Below are positions 20,577-32,770 of a stretch of DNA of 64,000 nt, piece after piece. The stretch is from positions 5,270,001-5,334,000 of the forward strand of contig CM071589.1 of NCBI GenBank assembly GCA_036429605.1, written 5' to 3'. This DNA comes from Cladobotryum mycophilum (taxonomy: Eukaryota; Ascomycota; Sordariomycetes; Hypocreales; Hypocreaceae). The position numbers and the translations under genes are program-made. Position 1 is the stretch's first letter; the number at the start of each line of letters is the position of its first letter. The notes beneath the pieces were generated by a model. It searched no databases and was not told the origin of the DNA. It saw only the letters and a program-made list of their open reading frames with translations.

Positions 20577-20899
20577 CTGAGACGAATGGAGGCCTCGCCC
20601 TTGAGAAAATTATATGAACAAGGCAACAATTGCTGTTGTCGCAAAATTGCCCATCATGAAAACTGAAGATTGAACATTGACGACACTTTTTGTTTATCGA
20701 TAACGATACGGATATACTCCGGGAGGGGCAGTAATTGCTGCACGTGATTGGTTCATTGTAGGTCCTAGAGGTAGCAGTTACGTCGTCGCAGGTGCTGCAG
20801 CCTTATCCCTAAACATCCACCCCCAGATCAAGAAGCTCCATCAGTTGGCATCACCCTAGCTTACCTAGGGAGTAAGGCACGAGGCCTTGTGCTACAGAT
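20577..20899. promoter_or_regulatory. Shared divergent promoter of PET127 and HID1
   Basis: A 323-bp interval between two head-to-head genes. It must hold both promoters. No specific factor site is claimed. Confidence 0.55.
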
Positions 20900-23640
20900 A
20901 TGGGCGCCAGCGATTCCAAGATTGTCTTCAAAAGGGGTATATTCAAGCTATCGGAGGAACGAAATATTACAGTAGATGATCCCTACTGGAACTCGGTGCG
21001 TGCACCTCCTGCTACCCCCCAGACAGACAGACAGGCAGGCAGCAGGACGCTGACGGGAACATATAGTTTTGGGAGCTTCCCGAATCATCCGAAGATGTCT
21101 TCAGCCTTTTCTCTCCTACCGATATTCGTCGAACGCGTGATAATGCCATAGAGAATCTCGAGACGCTTATACTTGCTTTAACATCGCGGCTGTTCAACTT
21201 ACGTCATCACCCATCCTTTCCAGAGATCGATATTGCTCCGGAGAGAGAGGCCCTAAACTGTATCAGGGTTCTCACTCGCATATTGCCATACCTGTATGAA
21301 AAAGAAAGCTTGGGACCATGGGAAGAGCGTTTCTTTTGGGGCCCCCGTAGGAGGAAGACCCGGAAAGCTTCCATTGCGAATGAGATTCTGTTTGACGAAG
21401 CCCACGACGACAAAAGCGATCCAACTACAGTGACAGACCACTATGAGGAAGCAAAGCCACTCGCAGAAGAGTTGATAGACACCCTTATCGATCTTTTATT
21501 CTTTTCGGATTTCACCCTCTCTCGTCCGCCAGATGGCCGGTCCAAGGTTACGTATGCCATTTGGCAGAGTGGTGTTGGATGCAATACAGCGGTTGCCACG
21601 ACCAAGGAATTCGAAAGCAACCGATGTGAGATTTTACGGCTTCTTATGACGCTTGCCAGTCAAAGCATGTATACAACTTCAGGGTTGCTCCCCCAAAGAG
21701 GGGTCCGGACTCTCACCTACCTCTGTACCTGCTCTGACAAACAGATGGTACTCTCAGTCTTGTGCTCTCTGCTCAACACCGTATGTAAACCCCACCCTTG
21801 TCCCTTCCAGAGATTTATAGCTAATGTGTGGTCAAAGACATTAAAATACAACCCGGCGAGTTGGCGTGTGCCATATAATACCTTAGTTTTCAAGGATACT
21901 AAGCAGGTCCTTGTGACGTATTCCCTTCACTTTTTACTAGCCATGCTTATATATCCCATCCCTGAAAGCACCAGCTCGTCTAACAAGAACTACTATCGAC
22001 ACTTTCTCGGACGAGTACATCGCCCCCAAGATTTCCAGTTTATCGTCGATGGTATGATGAGAATTCTAAACCAACCACTCCAAGAGAAGACATCATACCT
22101 GCCTGGCTCCCAGTCTGCGGCAAATTTTGCTCCAGAAGTCCTGATGCTCTTCTGGGAGTTGGTTCAGTGTAACAAGCGATTTCGGTCGTTTATCATTGAC
22201 ACCGATAGAGCACATGACTTTATCATTGTGACACTGTTCTATGCTCTGGAGTACAAGAATGAGCCGTCAAAGCAGGGGGTTGTTCGCATGTGCGCATTCC
22301 TCTTACAAACATTAAGCGTCGAGCCAAATTTCGGTATTCACCTGAATAAACCATTTGAAGGCCAGGAAAGCCTTCCCGCTGGCATCAGGATCAATGGTTT
22401 TAGGGGAAGCTATGCCGACTTCCTCCTTCATTCCATCTATAGCTTGATCACAACAAGCCAGGGGAGTTTTTCAGCGGTATATCCTGCACTGCTGGCGGTG
22501 ATCAACAACATTGCGCCGCATGTTGAAGGGTTGGGTTCCGCTGGTAGTGCTCAACTCATGCATCTCTTTACATTAATGTCAGCGCCATCATTCTTACTCG
22601 CAAACGAGACCAATCACAACCTCCTGTTTTCACTTCTAGAGTGTATCAACTCCATCATTCAGAACAAATACCACAAGAATCCCGAGTTGGTCTTGGCTAT
22701 CCTGAAAAACAAGAAGCGCATTGAAGCGCTTCGAACATTCACGTTAGAAAGTGGGCAAGAAGAGATTGAGAGGAGAAACAGGAGAAGAAAGGATGATGGA
22801 TTCGATGCTGGCTCCGGGCGAAGCTCCGTGGAAAGCGCAAGAAGCCCTTCGACCCATCCAACCCGCCCTCCAACTTTAGAAGAGGTTCCAGAAGATAGTA
22901 CGTTTGCAATTGGGGATGATGATGACGACGATGATGATAGCGAGGAAGAGCCCCAGCCCACGCCAGCTCAATCAACAGCAAGCGAGAACCCCTCTCGTGC
23001 ATCATCTGTCGCTAATGTCGAAGATGCTGTGCCAGTGCAACTGCGTGGAATGTCAGAGAAGGCTCGCGGCAAAATGCCAGCAAGTATTCAATCATTCTCA
23101 CGGCAGAATAGCTCTACAAGCTTGGGAGCATACCCAGCTGGTAGTCAAGCTCCAGGTGGCGCTTTCGAGCCCACCGCTCAGTGGATTGATAGCTGGCTGC
23201 CTGAGTTGCCCTTGCATACCATTTTGACCGTCATTCAGCAGACCTCAAGTCTCCTGGCACACCAACTGTCCGCCCGAGACCAGTCTCCAGACCTATTACG
23301 ACGGATCAAAGAAATCAATTTCGTTGGAATTGATCCATCTCCTGTAAGGGTGCATTCTTTCGAATGGTCTCAATTAGCCCTTGGGTGGTATGAATCGCTG
23401 CTTTGGGGCGTCATATTTACAACCGAAATGCAAATTGCCAAGGGTCCCATGGGTATCTGGAATGGTACTGCTATTAAACTCTTCCGGGTTCAGGAAACAG
23501 CCCCCGAGGGTCCTACTCTGACTTCGCCCCGAGGCGCCGTTGATGCTGTTGGAAGCAACATCGTATCGAGAATTGGTCAGATCAACCTTCGTGGTGGGCC
23601 GGTAAACTCAGCACCTACATCTCCAAGAGCGGGGTCATGA
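20900..23640 (+). CDS. HID1: Hid-1 family protein (Golgi-associated trafficking factor)
   Basis: Homologue of HID-1, a peripheral trans-Golgi protein that in animals is myristoylated and needed for secretory-granule/dense-core vesicle sorting. Exon 1 is 20900-20995, with a 71-nt intron to 21066. Exon 2 begins FWELPESSEDVFSLF, and an internal intron lies at 21781-21837 (GTATGT, branch-like GCTAATG, acceptor CAAAG). Spliced length is about 870 aa, normal for fungal members. MGASDSK fits an N-myristoylation signal. The family signature is seen in IRVLTRILPYLYE, FFWGPRR and LKYNPASWRVPYN. A Ser/Arg-rich, poly-Asp segment (DDDDDDDSEEE) near residues 530-570 is probably disordered. The 57-nt second intron is a multiple of three without a stop, so retention would insert 19 residues. 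Confidence 0.9.
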
Positions 23641-24491
23641 TATGATCAGCATTAGCCAGAGGCATGAAGAGAGTCGGGGGTTCAATGGGATTGCATATTA
23701 TGAGCACCAGGAGACATGCGGGTTCCAGAAACTTGCTTTAGCGTGCTTTTTATCAAAGTATTATGAAGGAGGAGACATTTTAACACAAGGTGGCAAAGGT
23801 TGGCGATAATTGTTGAGGCTTGAAACAGATATACAGCCGCTCATATGCAATCTCCCTGCGTTGAGCTACGAGTTACCAAGAATGAGTGAATGGAAATTTG
23901 CGACGACACACCAATATATGGTTGGGCATCAAATTTCATCACTACTGTCCAATCATGCCACGGGCAATTTAAGTGGATAAGAACGGGCGAGACTTTGAAT
24001 GGAGGGCGACGCTCGAACGGATTCGCCTTGGATGCATGTGCGTGCCTTGATTTCTCTCAGGACGCGGCTCCACATGCCCTTCAGGGTCAAGCTACATCTC
24101 ATAATCTATTAAGATGGCCAGCCATCATTGGCGAAAATTGGCAGGACTTTCTGTGCACCGCCACGGTTTCAAGAAGAGCAAAAGACACTCCACCATTCAG
24201 GACCGTTTGCTCCGCTCCCAGCCTTGGAAGCGATGGGGTGGCGTGACAACGTGGCACGGGACAGGGATTAAGGGGTCAAGCCACAACCTTGTAAACCGTT
24301 TAGATTAACAAGACGATTCACGACATATACAAGTACCTGCCTCTGGCCATGGCCCAGGTGGCTGATGTGATGTGTCCTCGCTCTCTTCCTAGTTGCTTTC
24401 ACGTTTCAATTCCGTGACTTTGGATTAGCATAGAGTTTTGCCCGTGTCGTCAAGCTGTCGCCATGACGTCTACTCGCGCGCGATAACCATC
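23641..24491. other. Intergenic region, no gene seen
   Basis: 851 bp between HID1 and the epoxide-hydrolase-like gene, both on the + strand. Contains the HID1 3' flank and the downstream promoter. A 118-codon open frame at 23890-24246 has no recognisable content. Confidence 0.5.
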
Positions 24492-26071
24492 ATGGCCTCT
24501 GAATTTGAACCCTATCCGGCATTCGGAATGTCACAACCAGCAGAAGCAGCGGCGGCAGCTCCGGACGAGGAGATTAAAGAATACAAAATCCATGTGAGTT
24601 TGTGCGGCATGTTTTTGGTGAGATTCGGCATTGGTAGGAAATCAATCATTAACTGTAACATCGTCAGGTGTCAAGCAAATATCTCGATCTCACACGACAG
24701 AAACTTGAACTTACAAGACTTCCAAGAGACATCCCAGAGACAGGACCGGCAACATGGTGGAACCCAAAGTCAACAGTGGAGCCCTTGATTGATTTTTGGT
24801 ATTGCATATTATTGCACGATTTATATCGGGTTAATCAATGCTGACAAGAGGTTAGGCTTGAACAGTTCTCATGGAGGGATCAAGAAAACGAGTTCAACAC
24901 TTCAATTCCCCAGTTCCGGGCTGGCATCCAGACATCCTTTCTAGACGCACCTCTGAGGGTTCATTTCCTCCACAGCCGATCGCGGCATCACAATGCTGTC
25001 CCTCTTCTCTTAATACCCCCGTTTCCTTTTACCAATCTGTCTATGCGGCATCTCATCGAAATCTTTACCAATCCTGACGATGCCGACAACGAACAATCGT
25101 TTCATCTAGTCATTCCTTCGCTGCCAGGGCTAGGCTTTAGCGATGCCTTGCCGAACAGCCCAAAGATGATTCCAATAGCCTGCGATGTGCTCGATTCTTT
25201 GATGAAGCGACTGGGCTATAACCACTATGTGACAACAAATTCCGGGTCGGCTATAGCAGCGCCAGTTAGTGTGGACTGGAAGATTGCGAATCACTTGGCT
25301 ACGCATTATCCGGGCTCCTGTCTGGGTACTCATTTCATATCGCCTCCCCTAAAGGCGCCAAAGGTGCTGCAGTCGCCAATAGCATGGATGAGATGGAAAC
25401 TGGCCGCGGTTCTTCATGCCTCGATTCTAGGTTATGCACGAGATGATTTTTCGGCTCTTCGGAGGAATAGCCAAACGCAGAAGAACGGGAAGACGGCCGA
25501 CTCTCAACCCTTTCGACTTGACGGGTTACATGAACCCAACACTTTGGCTTACGGGCTCTGCGATTCACCAACAGGACTATTGGTGTATTTTCTTGGTCTT
25601 ATAAGAACACTTAGCCCTGACAGAGAGTTTTCCCCCTCGGAGATCATTACATTGGCTGAGCTTACCTGGTTACCGGGACCTGAGGGGACAATTCGGCTTT
25701 GGGCATCCTGTGTGTCTGCGCCTGAGGAGACAAAGAAGGATAAACCCAAATCAAAGCCCAAGGTTGCAATCACAGTATTTCTGGGGGATGAGGAAACAAA
25801 CGGATCAGATCAGAATGGTGTGCATGAACCATCACACAAGGCATATGCATGCCCTGCTTGGGGAAGCCAGCAGTATAATGTGGTCTGGTCCGACAGAGTT
25901 GCGGGAAAGCCAGGCCTTTTGGCTTGGGACAAGCCGCAAGTTATCGCAAATGGTGCCAGAAGGCTTGCAAAGGCAATTCTTGCCGTTGATAAGAGATTGA
26001 ACGGAGTTGAAAGAATGAATTCCGCACGGCTGGAACAGGTGGTTGTAGAAGGCGATGGGGTGGCTTCTTAA
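24492..26071 (+). CDS. Epoxide hydrolase-like alpha/beta hydrolase, catalytic residues apparently lost
   Basis: Three exons: 24492-24593, 24668-24798 and 24856-26071, giving 482 aa. The introns are 74 and 57 nt; the second has CTGAC plus GGTTAG. The N-terminus matches the epoxide hydrolase N-terminal (EHN) domain: KYLDLTRQKLELTRLPRD, then WWNP, then FSWRDQENEFN. The hydrolase fold follows with LVIPSLPGLGFSD. Against the usual microsomal-type pattern, the oxyanion HGWPG is replaced by PPFPF, the nucleophile motif GGDxGS reads TTNSGS (Asp to Asn), and the catalytic GGHFAALE region reads AGKPGLLAW (no His). The frame is intact, so this could be a maintained non-catalytic protein or an enzyme with a rewired site. 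The fold assignment is good; lack of activity is inferred from an alignment by eye. Confidence 0.78.
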
Positions 26072-26612
26072 AAGACGAACTAATATTCCAACGGTTGATA
26101 CCCAAATGACAAATGATTATATGAAGTTAATGATTTATCATTCATGGCTATTTCCGGGGATTTATATAATAGAACCACTTTAATAAAAGAATGACACAAT
26201 ATCACCACGGTTACCTACCAAGATAGTCTTACTATCAATACATCCATGGTTGTAAGTTAAATGCCAGAGCTCTAGGTTAGGCACTGCCAAGATCTCTCAT
26301 GGTCTTGGTGGGGTGTTGAAGCTCAAGTGGACATTCTATGAATGGTCTGTGCGTCTGTTTCAGCAGACCGATCCCGCTGTAACAGTGCCTCGAGCTACCT
26401 GAAGCATTTATGCATCCAATCATCCATATCATATCCATTATCCTAGAGCATCATGCTTTGATATTCTTCCTGCTCTCCCAAGAAATCGACAACGCGCGCC
26501 GCGAACTCAACGGCGATCCGGACAAAGAGCCCTCCTTCTGTGACTCTGGCGACCATGCCCGTTCGAACCCTGCCCCTCTAGTGACGATACTCGCCAGCCT
26601 CGACTGCCAACC
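26072..26612 (+). other. Intergenic region upstream of SEC8
   Basis: 541 bp containing the 3' flank of the hydrolase-like gene (AT-rich, 26090-26200) and the SEC8 promoter and leader. No other gene seen. Confidence 0.5.
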
Positions 26613-29600
26613 ATGTCGGATCGCTCCCGCGCCCCAGCGCGCAATGGAAACGGATACGGCAATTTTGGGAGGGGAGACGACGATTATGACCCCTTTGGCG
26701 AAAGCTATAGAGGCGACAGGATCGGGACGCCTCCCCAACCTGCTCCACGAGCAGCGCCGCCGCCGCCCCAGCAGCAGCAGCAGCAGCAGGCAATTCAGAC
26801 AATTCGCAATATGCCATCTCGACCGCGTGTTCAGGAGACCAACGCCGAGAGGCAGATCACCCAGGTGCTGGAGCATATCAGGACGGAGTGGCCGTCAATG
26901 TGCAATGTGGATTGCGTACCGGTCCAACTCGCATTGCAACTCCTCGACACGAGCTCAGTCGGTCGCGCACACGAATATCGCAAGTTTCAGAAGACGCATA
27001 CGTATCTGCAAGACTCGCTGAAGAACATCGTGCACGAGCATCATCAGGGATTCAACAGTTCGATTGGTACATTTCACAAGATCCAGAGTAGTATACAGGT
27101 GTCGCAGAGGAGGGTTCGCTCGCTCAAGGATTCGCTGGCCAATTCCAAGGCAAGCTTGTGCTCGACAGACCCAGAACTCAAGAAGCTTTCGGAAAAGTCA
27201 CGAGCCTACGATGAGCTATTGCAAACTTTGAACGAGTTGGATGATTTGCGGGCGGTTCCAGACCAGTTGGAGGCACGGATATCGGAGAAGCGGTTCTTGA
27301 CGGCCGTCGAGGTGCTGCAGAATGCCTTGCGCAAGCTGAGGAAGCCCGAGCTGGACGACATTGGTGCCCTGAGCGAACTGAGGAGCTACCTGGCTAATCA
27401 AGAATCTGCCCTGATGGATATTCTGGTGGAGGAGCTACACGAGCATCTATACCTCAAGTCACCCTACTGCCAGGAGAGATGGCATAGTCTCGCCAAGACT
27501 CAAGGGGGTATCAATGAAAGCTACTCAGATGGCAATGCTCTCACGCCATTTCATGTCAGCCTGGAAGCCATTGATTTTGAGATATCAGTAACGGAAGATC
27601 CAATGAAGAATCCGGAAGCCGATACCTTTTACTACGTCACGCTGTTGGTTGAGGCACTAAACAAGCTGGGTAGACTGCAAAACGCCGTGGAAACCCTGAA
27701 ACAACGGTTGCCTGTCGAGCTGTTTGGTATTGTCAATGAGACTATTAATGAAGTCGAGCAGCGTCACCCCACTTCCCTGCGAGGTGGGGCGGGCAAGACG
27801 GAAGGCCTACAGATGTACGGCACGCGAGAGACGCAAATGAGGGCAGATGTGATATATGACTTGTTATGGACATTATATGGCAAATTTGAAGCGATTGCAG
27901 AAGGCCAGCGCGTCTTTCATGAATCGATCAAAGCTCTCATCCGTCGCGAGGGCGCTGGCAATAACATTGCTTTGCTCGGTAGCTTTAAAGAGCTATGGAA
28001 CCTGTATCAGAACGAGATCCGATCTCTTCTGCACAACTATGTTACCACCGATGCTGATGTTTATCAATTTGACTCTCCCACTCAGGGGGCCAATATCATT
28101 GGCAAAGACGTCATGCGTGAACACCTGTTCAAATTTTCTGAAGCTGATAACAAGTCTGTTGCTGTGACTACCGAATTTGATGCTTTGGAGGGCATTATTC
28201 AAGCCACCGTACCTGGGTTGACTACGGGCTCCCGAAAACAGGAGAAGAAAAACCGATCCACCATGGACAATAATACCTCGAGACGAAGCGGGTTAGGGTA
28301 TGGATCCCATCGTCAGACCTCGACTGGCTCTTATAGGTCTTTGGTTGAGCCAAGTGTTTTCAACATGAGCTTGTTGCTTCCGCCAACACTGCTGTTTCTT
28401 CAGCGACTGAGGAATATTGTGCCCCCTGGCTCCGATCTTGCTACTAGCACGCTTACTACGTTCCTTGACAATTTCCTGGTCAACGTATTCCAGCCACAGC
28501 TGGACGAGACGTTGGGCAAGCTCAGTGACACTGTATTTGGGGAAGCAGATTCATTCTTGCAAGATTCAACATGGAACCAGTTCTCACCAAGACCGGTATT
28601 CAAGGGTGCTACTGCCTTTTTCCAAGTAGTAACATCGTTCTGCAGAATGTTGGGGACCATTCCACCGGATCAAGCTCTGAGTTCCCTCATTGTCACACAG
28701 ATGATGCGATACTACGACCGCTGCTTTAGCTGGTACAAGGCTTTGGTGACCAAAAGCCAGGAGCAGGCGATGGACTCGAGTAACTTGTGTGCATCTGCTC
28801 GCTTCTCGCTGCAGCCCGGTGCTGTGAATGAGACGATGAAGGACCTGTGGTCTTTGGATGAATTGGACGTTGGATTGATGAGGAAGGAGGTTCATATCTT
28901 GATCGATGAAACAAACGCTGCTAGGCTTGAGCCAGATGATGTGATTCAGGATCGCGACACGATATCATCTCTATGCCTACTGTATACAAGCATGAAGTGG
29001 TTAGCCGCGAAAATATCCGGTCTCAGGCATATAACAACGCAGGCGACGGATTCGTCACGGCAAAATGTTTCGCGACAGTCGGGTCAAAGATGGACACTGA
29101 TGCACGACCCTAATAAGGCTGCTTCGGAGCAGGGACCCGTTCAGCTCCCCCTCACAACGGAGACTGTTCAGTAAGCAGTTGACTGGACACGCTGAATAAT
29201 GCATAGCTAACCCTCTTGGTAGGACTTTTGATAATATTGTGTCGCAGTTTGAAAATCTGGCCAGCACGGCCATCTTGACGCTGCACATGGAGGTCCGCAG
29301 TCGAATCATCTATTCATTGCGCAATGCCCTCTCACCAGAGATTGCACCATATCTCCTCGAACAGGAAGTGAGAGAGCCAGATCCTCAGATTCTCAGCCTC
29401 AATCTTGAGCTGGTCTTGTTTGATGAAACGATTGTGCGTTTCTTGCGGGACAAGGAGATTACATTTATCCGGGTTGGGCTGGGGATGCTCATCAACGCCT
29501 ACCTGGTTCGAAATGCCCCGATAGCGTCACCGATGAACGAGAACGGGTGTCGGCGCATGCAGCTCAACATCCTGGTGCTTCAGCAGAACCTCAAGAACGT

Positions 29601-29880
29601 CGAGGACGGCGTCGACCTCGCGCGCGCCGCCAATTACTTTACGCTATTTGAGAAGGGATCGGATGCCATTGTTGAAAAGGCCAAGGAGTACAAGGAGAGG
29701 GCGGCCGCTGGCACTAGTGGCGATGCATCGGACACGTTTTCCTACGATGAGCTGAAGGCGCTGGTTGAGCTCTGCTTTAGCGAGCAGTTATCTAACCCGG
29801 AACGAGGCATTGCTTCGGCGGCGAGGAGGCAGATGGGCGACAAGCTGTTAGGGCTGAGCGAGCACATGTGGCAAACATAG
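26613..29880 (+). CDS. SEC8: Exocyst complex component Sec8
   Basis: Subunit of the octameric exocyst that tethers secretory vesicles to the plasma membrane at hyphal tips. Exon 1 is 26613-29170 and exon 2 29223-29880. The 52-nt intron (GTAAGC...GCTAACC...TTGGTAG) splits a Gln codon. The product is 1071 aa. The N-terminus is disordered with a proline run and a poly-Gln tract (PPPPQQQQQQQ). The Sec8 N-terminal coiled-coil region follows: VLEHIRTEWPSM, then the stretch FNSSIGTFHKIQSSIQVSQR, then LKDSLANSKASL. The downstream helical region includes LRLRNIVPPG-like FLQRLRNIVPPGS and the terminal helix bundle FENLASTAILTLHMEVR. The start is chosen at the first ATG before MSDRSRAPARNGNG. Confidence 0.92.
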
Positions 29881-30309
29881 TCAATCATTGAGAAGCGAGA
29901 GACGGAGAGATAGAGGAGGTGATGTGTACATAATGGTGAAATGAAGGTTAAATGGTAATGTTTCTAGACGAGCAAAACATTGTGCAAAAAAGCTACGCGG
30001 GGAGTTTTGGAATTGAGCATTTAGTTTCCTTGACTTCTTTTTTCCCCTTCTTCTTTTCTTCCTTTTCTTGGGGCAGCGCCGGCGCGTTCCTGACGATCAT
30101 GTGGTCATCAGCATTTAGTGTTACTGCCCTTGTTAAGCATCTTATCGGATGGGTGGTATCGGTATCGGTAAGAAGAGGTCAAGGCGTAAGACAGCCAGTT
30201 GGTTGATCTGGTGAAGGGAGATGCATGCATCAATTTTTTCTTTTTCTTGTGAGTGACCGAGTGAGCAAGTGAGTGAGTAATGGAAGCGACCGGGGGAGTG
30301 TGACTAGAG

Positions 30310-30364
30310 GAGCAGCAGCAGTAGCAGTAGTAGGAGTATGTACTTGTAGTAGTAGTAGTAGTAG
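30310..30364. repeat. AGC/GTA trinucleotide repeats
   Basis: Interrupted AGC units pass into GTA units, ending in about six perfect GTA copies at 30346-30363. Intergenic. Confidence 0.8.
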
Positions 30365-30710
30365 ATGATGTGCAGGTGAAACAGCGTTTGGGTGTGCAGT
30401 GAGATGTGAGATGTGAGATGGATGGATAAATGTCAGAAGTTGTGTGTGTTGAGCCGCTTGATGATGATGGATTTGGGGTTGCAATGGGGATGAGTGAGAG
30501 GTTTGTCAGTTCGGGTCAGTTCATGTGACTGCAACGGGTGTTTTGAATGGTTGCTTCTGGTTGTGGACATTCATCCATGTTTTGCATGTATGTGGTCACC
30601 CACGTGTGATTTAAATAGGTAGGTAGCTTTTGTGGTTGTTTGTTGGTTGTGGCTTCATTATTGCTGCTGCTATTCTGAGAGCTTCGTATTCTGTGCTCCC
30701 AGCTTTTGCA

Positions 30711-30737
30711 TGCTGCTGCTGCTGCTGCTGCTGCTGC
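30711..30737. repeat. (TGC)9 microsatellite
   Basis: About nine perfect TGC units in intergenic DNA. Confidence 0.92.
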
Positions 30738-32697
30738 CAACCGAGATGAAAGCTGCTGTCAATATGTCACTGTCACTGTCACTGCCTCCCTCCCCTCCCC
30801 TCCCCCTTCTCTCTCGGCTTCGGCTCTGGGGCTTTTTATTTGTGCGGCCCTTTTCCATCATGTCAGGTGAAACCCCAAAAACCCAGCTGACCGCAAGAAA
30901 TGGAGGCGTTTTTCTGTCTTCTTCCTAGGATCAGGGGAGTTTGTGGCCCTTTTTGGCACTACTATTTCACGGGAAGGGGAAAAAGGGAGAGGAAAGAAGG
31001 GGGGAGTGAAAAAGGTGACAGGGATAGGCTGGCCAGGAAGATAGACAGGACCTCTTGGTCAGCAAGCAAAGGAAAAAGAAAGAAAAAACGGGAGAGATGG
31101 ATGCCAATGCTAAGAAAAGGGCCAGTGCTGCCAATGCACAATCTATGCGGCACGATGGTGGCGGCCGGCGGTGGCTTGTTAAGTACTGCTTGCAAGAAAA
31201 GAGGGAAGGCAGGCATCTATTTTGTGCAAGTTTTTGATGCATTTGTGACATGTTTTGTCCCCCTTTTTTAGTGCTCATTATAGGTGCATTATGATGAACT
31301 GGATTCTTGTCCTTGAAAGGGTAAGGCCTAGGAACGGGTTCAGCTGGAGATGTCCGAATAGAGGCATTGTTCCAGCTTGCTTGGTGATGACTATTGCCGT
31401 AAGGTAGGTACTTGTGCATCAAGTACTTGTACTCCATAGTAGTAGCTGATGCATATTTGTATTTATTAATGGCAAAGCAAACCCTGAACATTTCCCATGC
31501 TTTGATTAATTCAAGGTGGGCTGTGCTGCATATTTCCATCACATCTATCGACTGTATCAAAATTACAGGGTCAATGACAAGCTTCTCCCGCCGTGGGTCG
31601 AGTCAGATGGAATTAATAAGGGGATTTGGTCAATAATATTACAACTCCCTGCGAGAGCAAGAAAGTAAAATAAATAAGCCCCGAGACCAATTAGGATGAT
31701 GACAATTGACAATGGGACGGACGGGATCCACGAGATATCCGGCTTGCTTGCTTTCTTCTGCCCATTTAACCACCCGACCGACAAAACTTGGAACTATGCA
31801 CCCCCCCCTTGTGGATTTTATTTATTTATTAGTGCAGTACCTCGGGATCTACGTGTTGGTCCAGCAGATCCAATGTAACCTTTTATCTTTCTGTAGCCTT
31901 TGTCTTGGGGGACCCGTCTTGGTGGGTGGAGGTCTTCCCTTTTTTCAATGCGCCGTTTGTTTTTGTCTGCCCCTGCGTTTGCCATGGAGGAGGAAAGGAA
32001 AGAAGAAGAAAAGAAAAAGAAAAAGATCATACAAGCCCCCACATCCCCTGGTTCCATCCCCTTTCCAGACGAAGCCAGTCTTATTGCAGGCGGCTCATTG
32101 GTGTATCGCTACGTTTGGATCAACCAACCTATGTCCCAAGGGATGTGCCGGAACCCCCGTGCCAGGTAGTACCTCCTACAGAAGACATACAGGGGGAGTA
32201 GAAGGGGATAGGCCAAAAAGCAGTCCAGAACAAAAGATTCCTGGTTGGAATAGGGAATAGGGTAAAAGAAAAAAAAGGGCGCGCACCGCTTGACTTACTC
32301 TCTGTTCTCTTAGTATGGAAAAGGATTGGGGGAGGGAGGGGGATGCAAGTACAAGTACCATCGGAAAATACAAACAAGAAAAAGGGTTCCGTTTTTCACA
32401 CACCATATACACACACATACACGCCCCCCCAATCCCCGTTTAGTTGCAGGAGGTGGATGAAGAGTAGGAGAGCAGCGCAAGCAGAACAGAGCAGGAGGGA
32501 GAGAGCTCAAAACGGAGTTGGCCCAACAGCCAAGCAGGTTTGTTGTTGTTCCATGGATGGTTACCTTGCCTTGCCTTGTACGGAACTACCTAACTTGTAG
32601 TACTACTTGTAGTAAATAGGGAAGCTGGTCGCATCACTGTTCCGTCACCCCTTCTAATACAACCTCAGTGAACCAACAAACGGGTGCTGGTGAACTC

Positions 32698-32700
<3 letters not shown>

Positions 32701-32757
<57 letters not shown>

Positions 32758-32770
32758 TCTCTCTCTCTCC
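32701..32770. repeat. (CT)n microsatellite with (CA)n interruption
   Basis: About 23 CT units (32701-32747), then about five CA units (to 32757), then further CT units. It lies in the pyrimidine-rich region upstream of KNR4. Confidence 0.93.

Noticed and set aside
26451..26876. 141-codon minus-strand frame at the SEC8 5' end
   Set aside because: It is antisense to the poly-Gln/Pro region of SEC8, where the reverse of CAG repeats gives Leu runs. It is a shadow.
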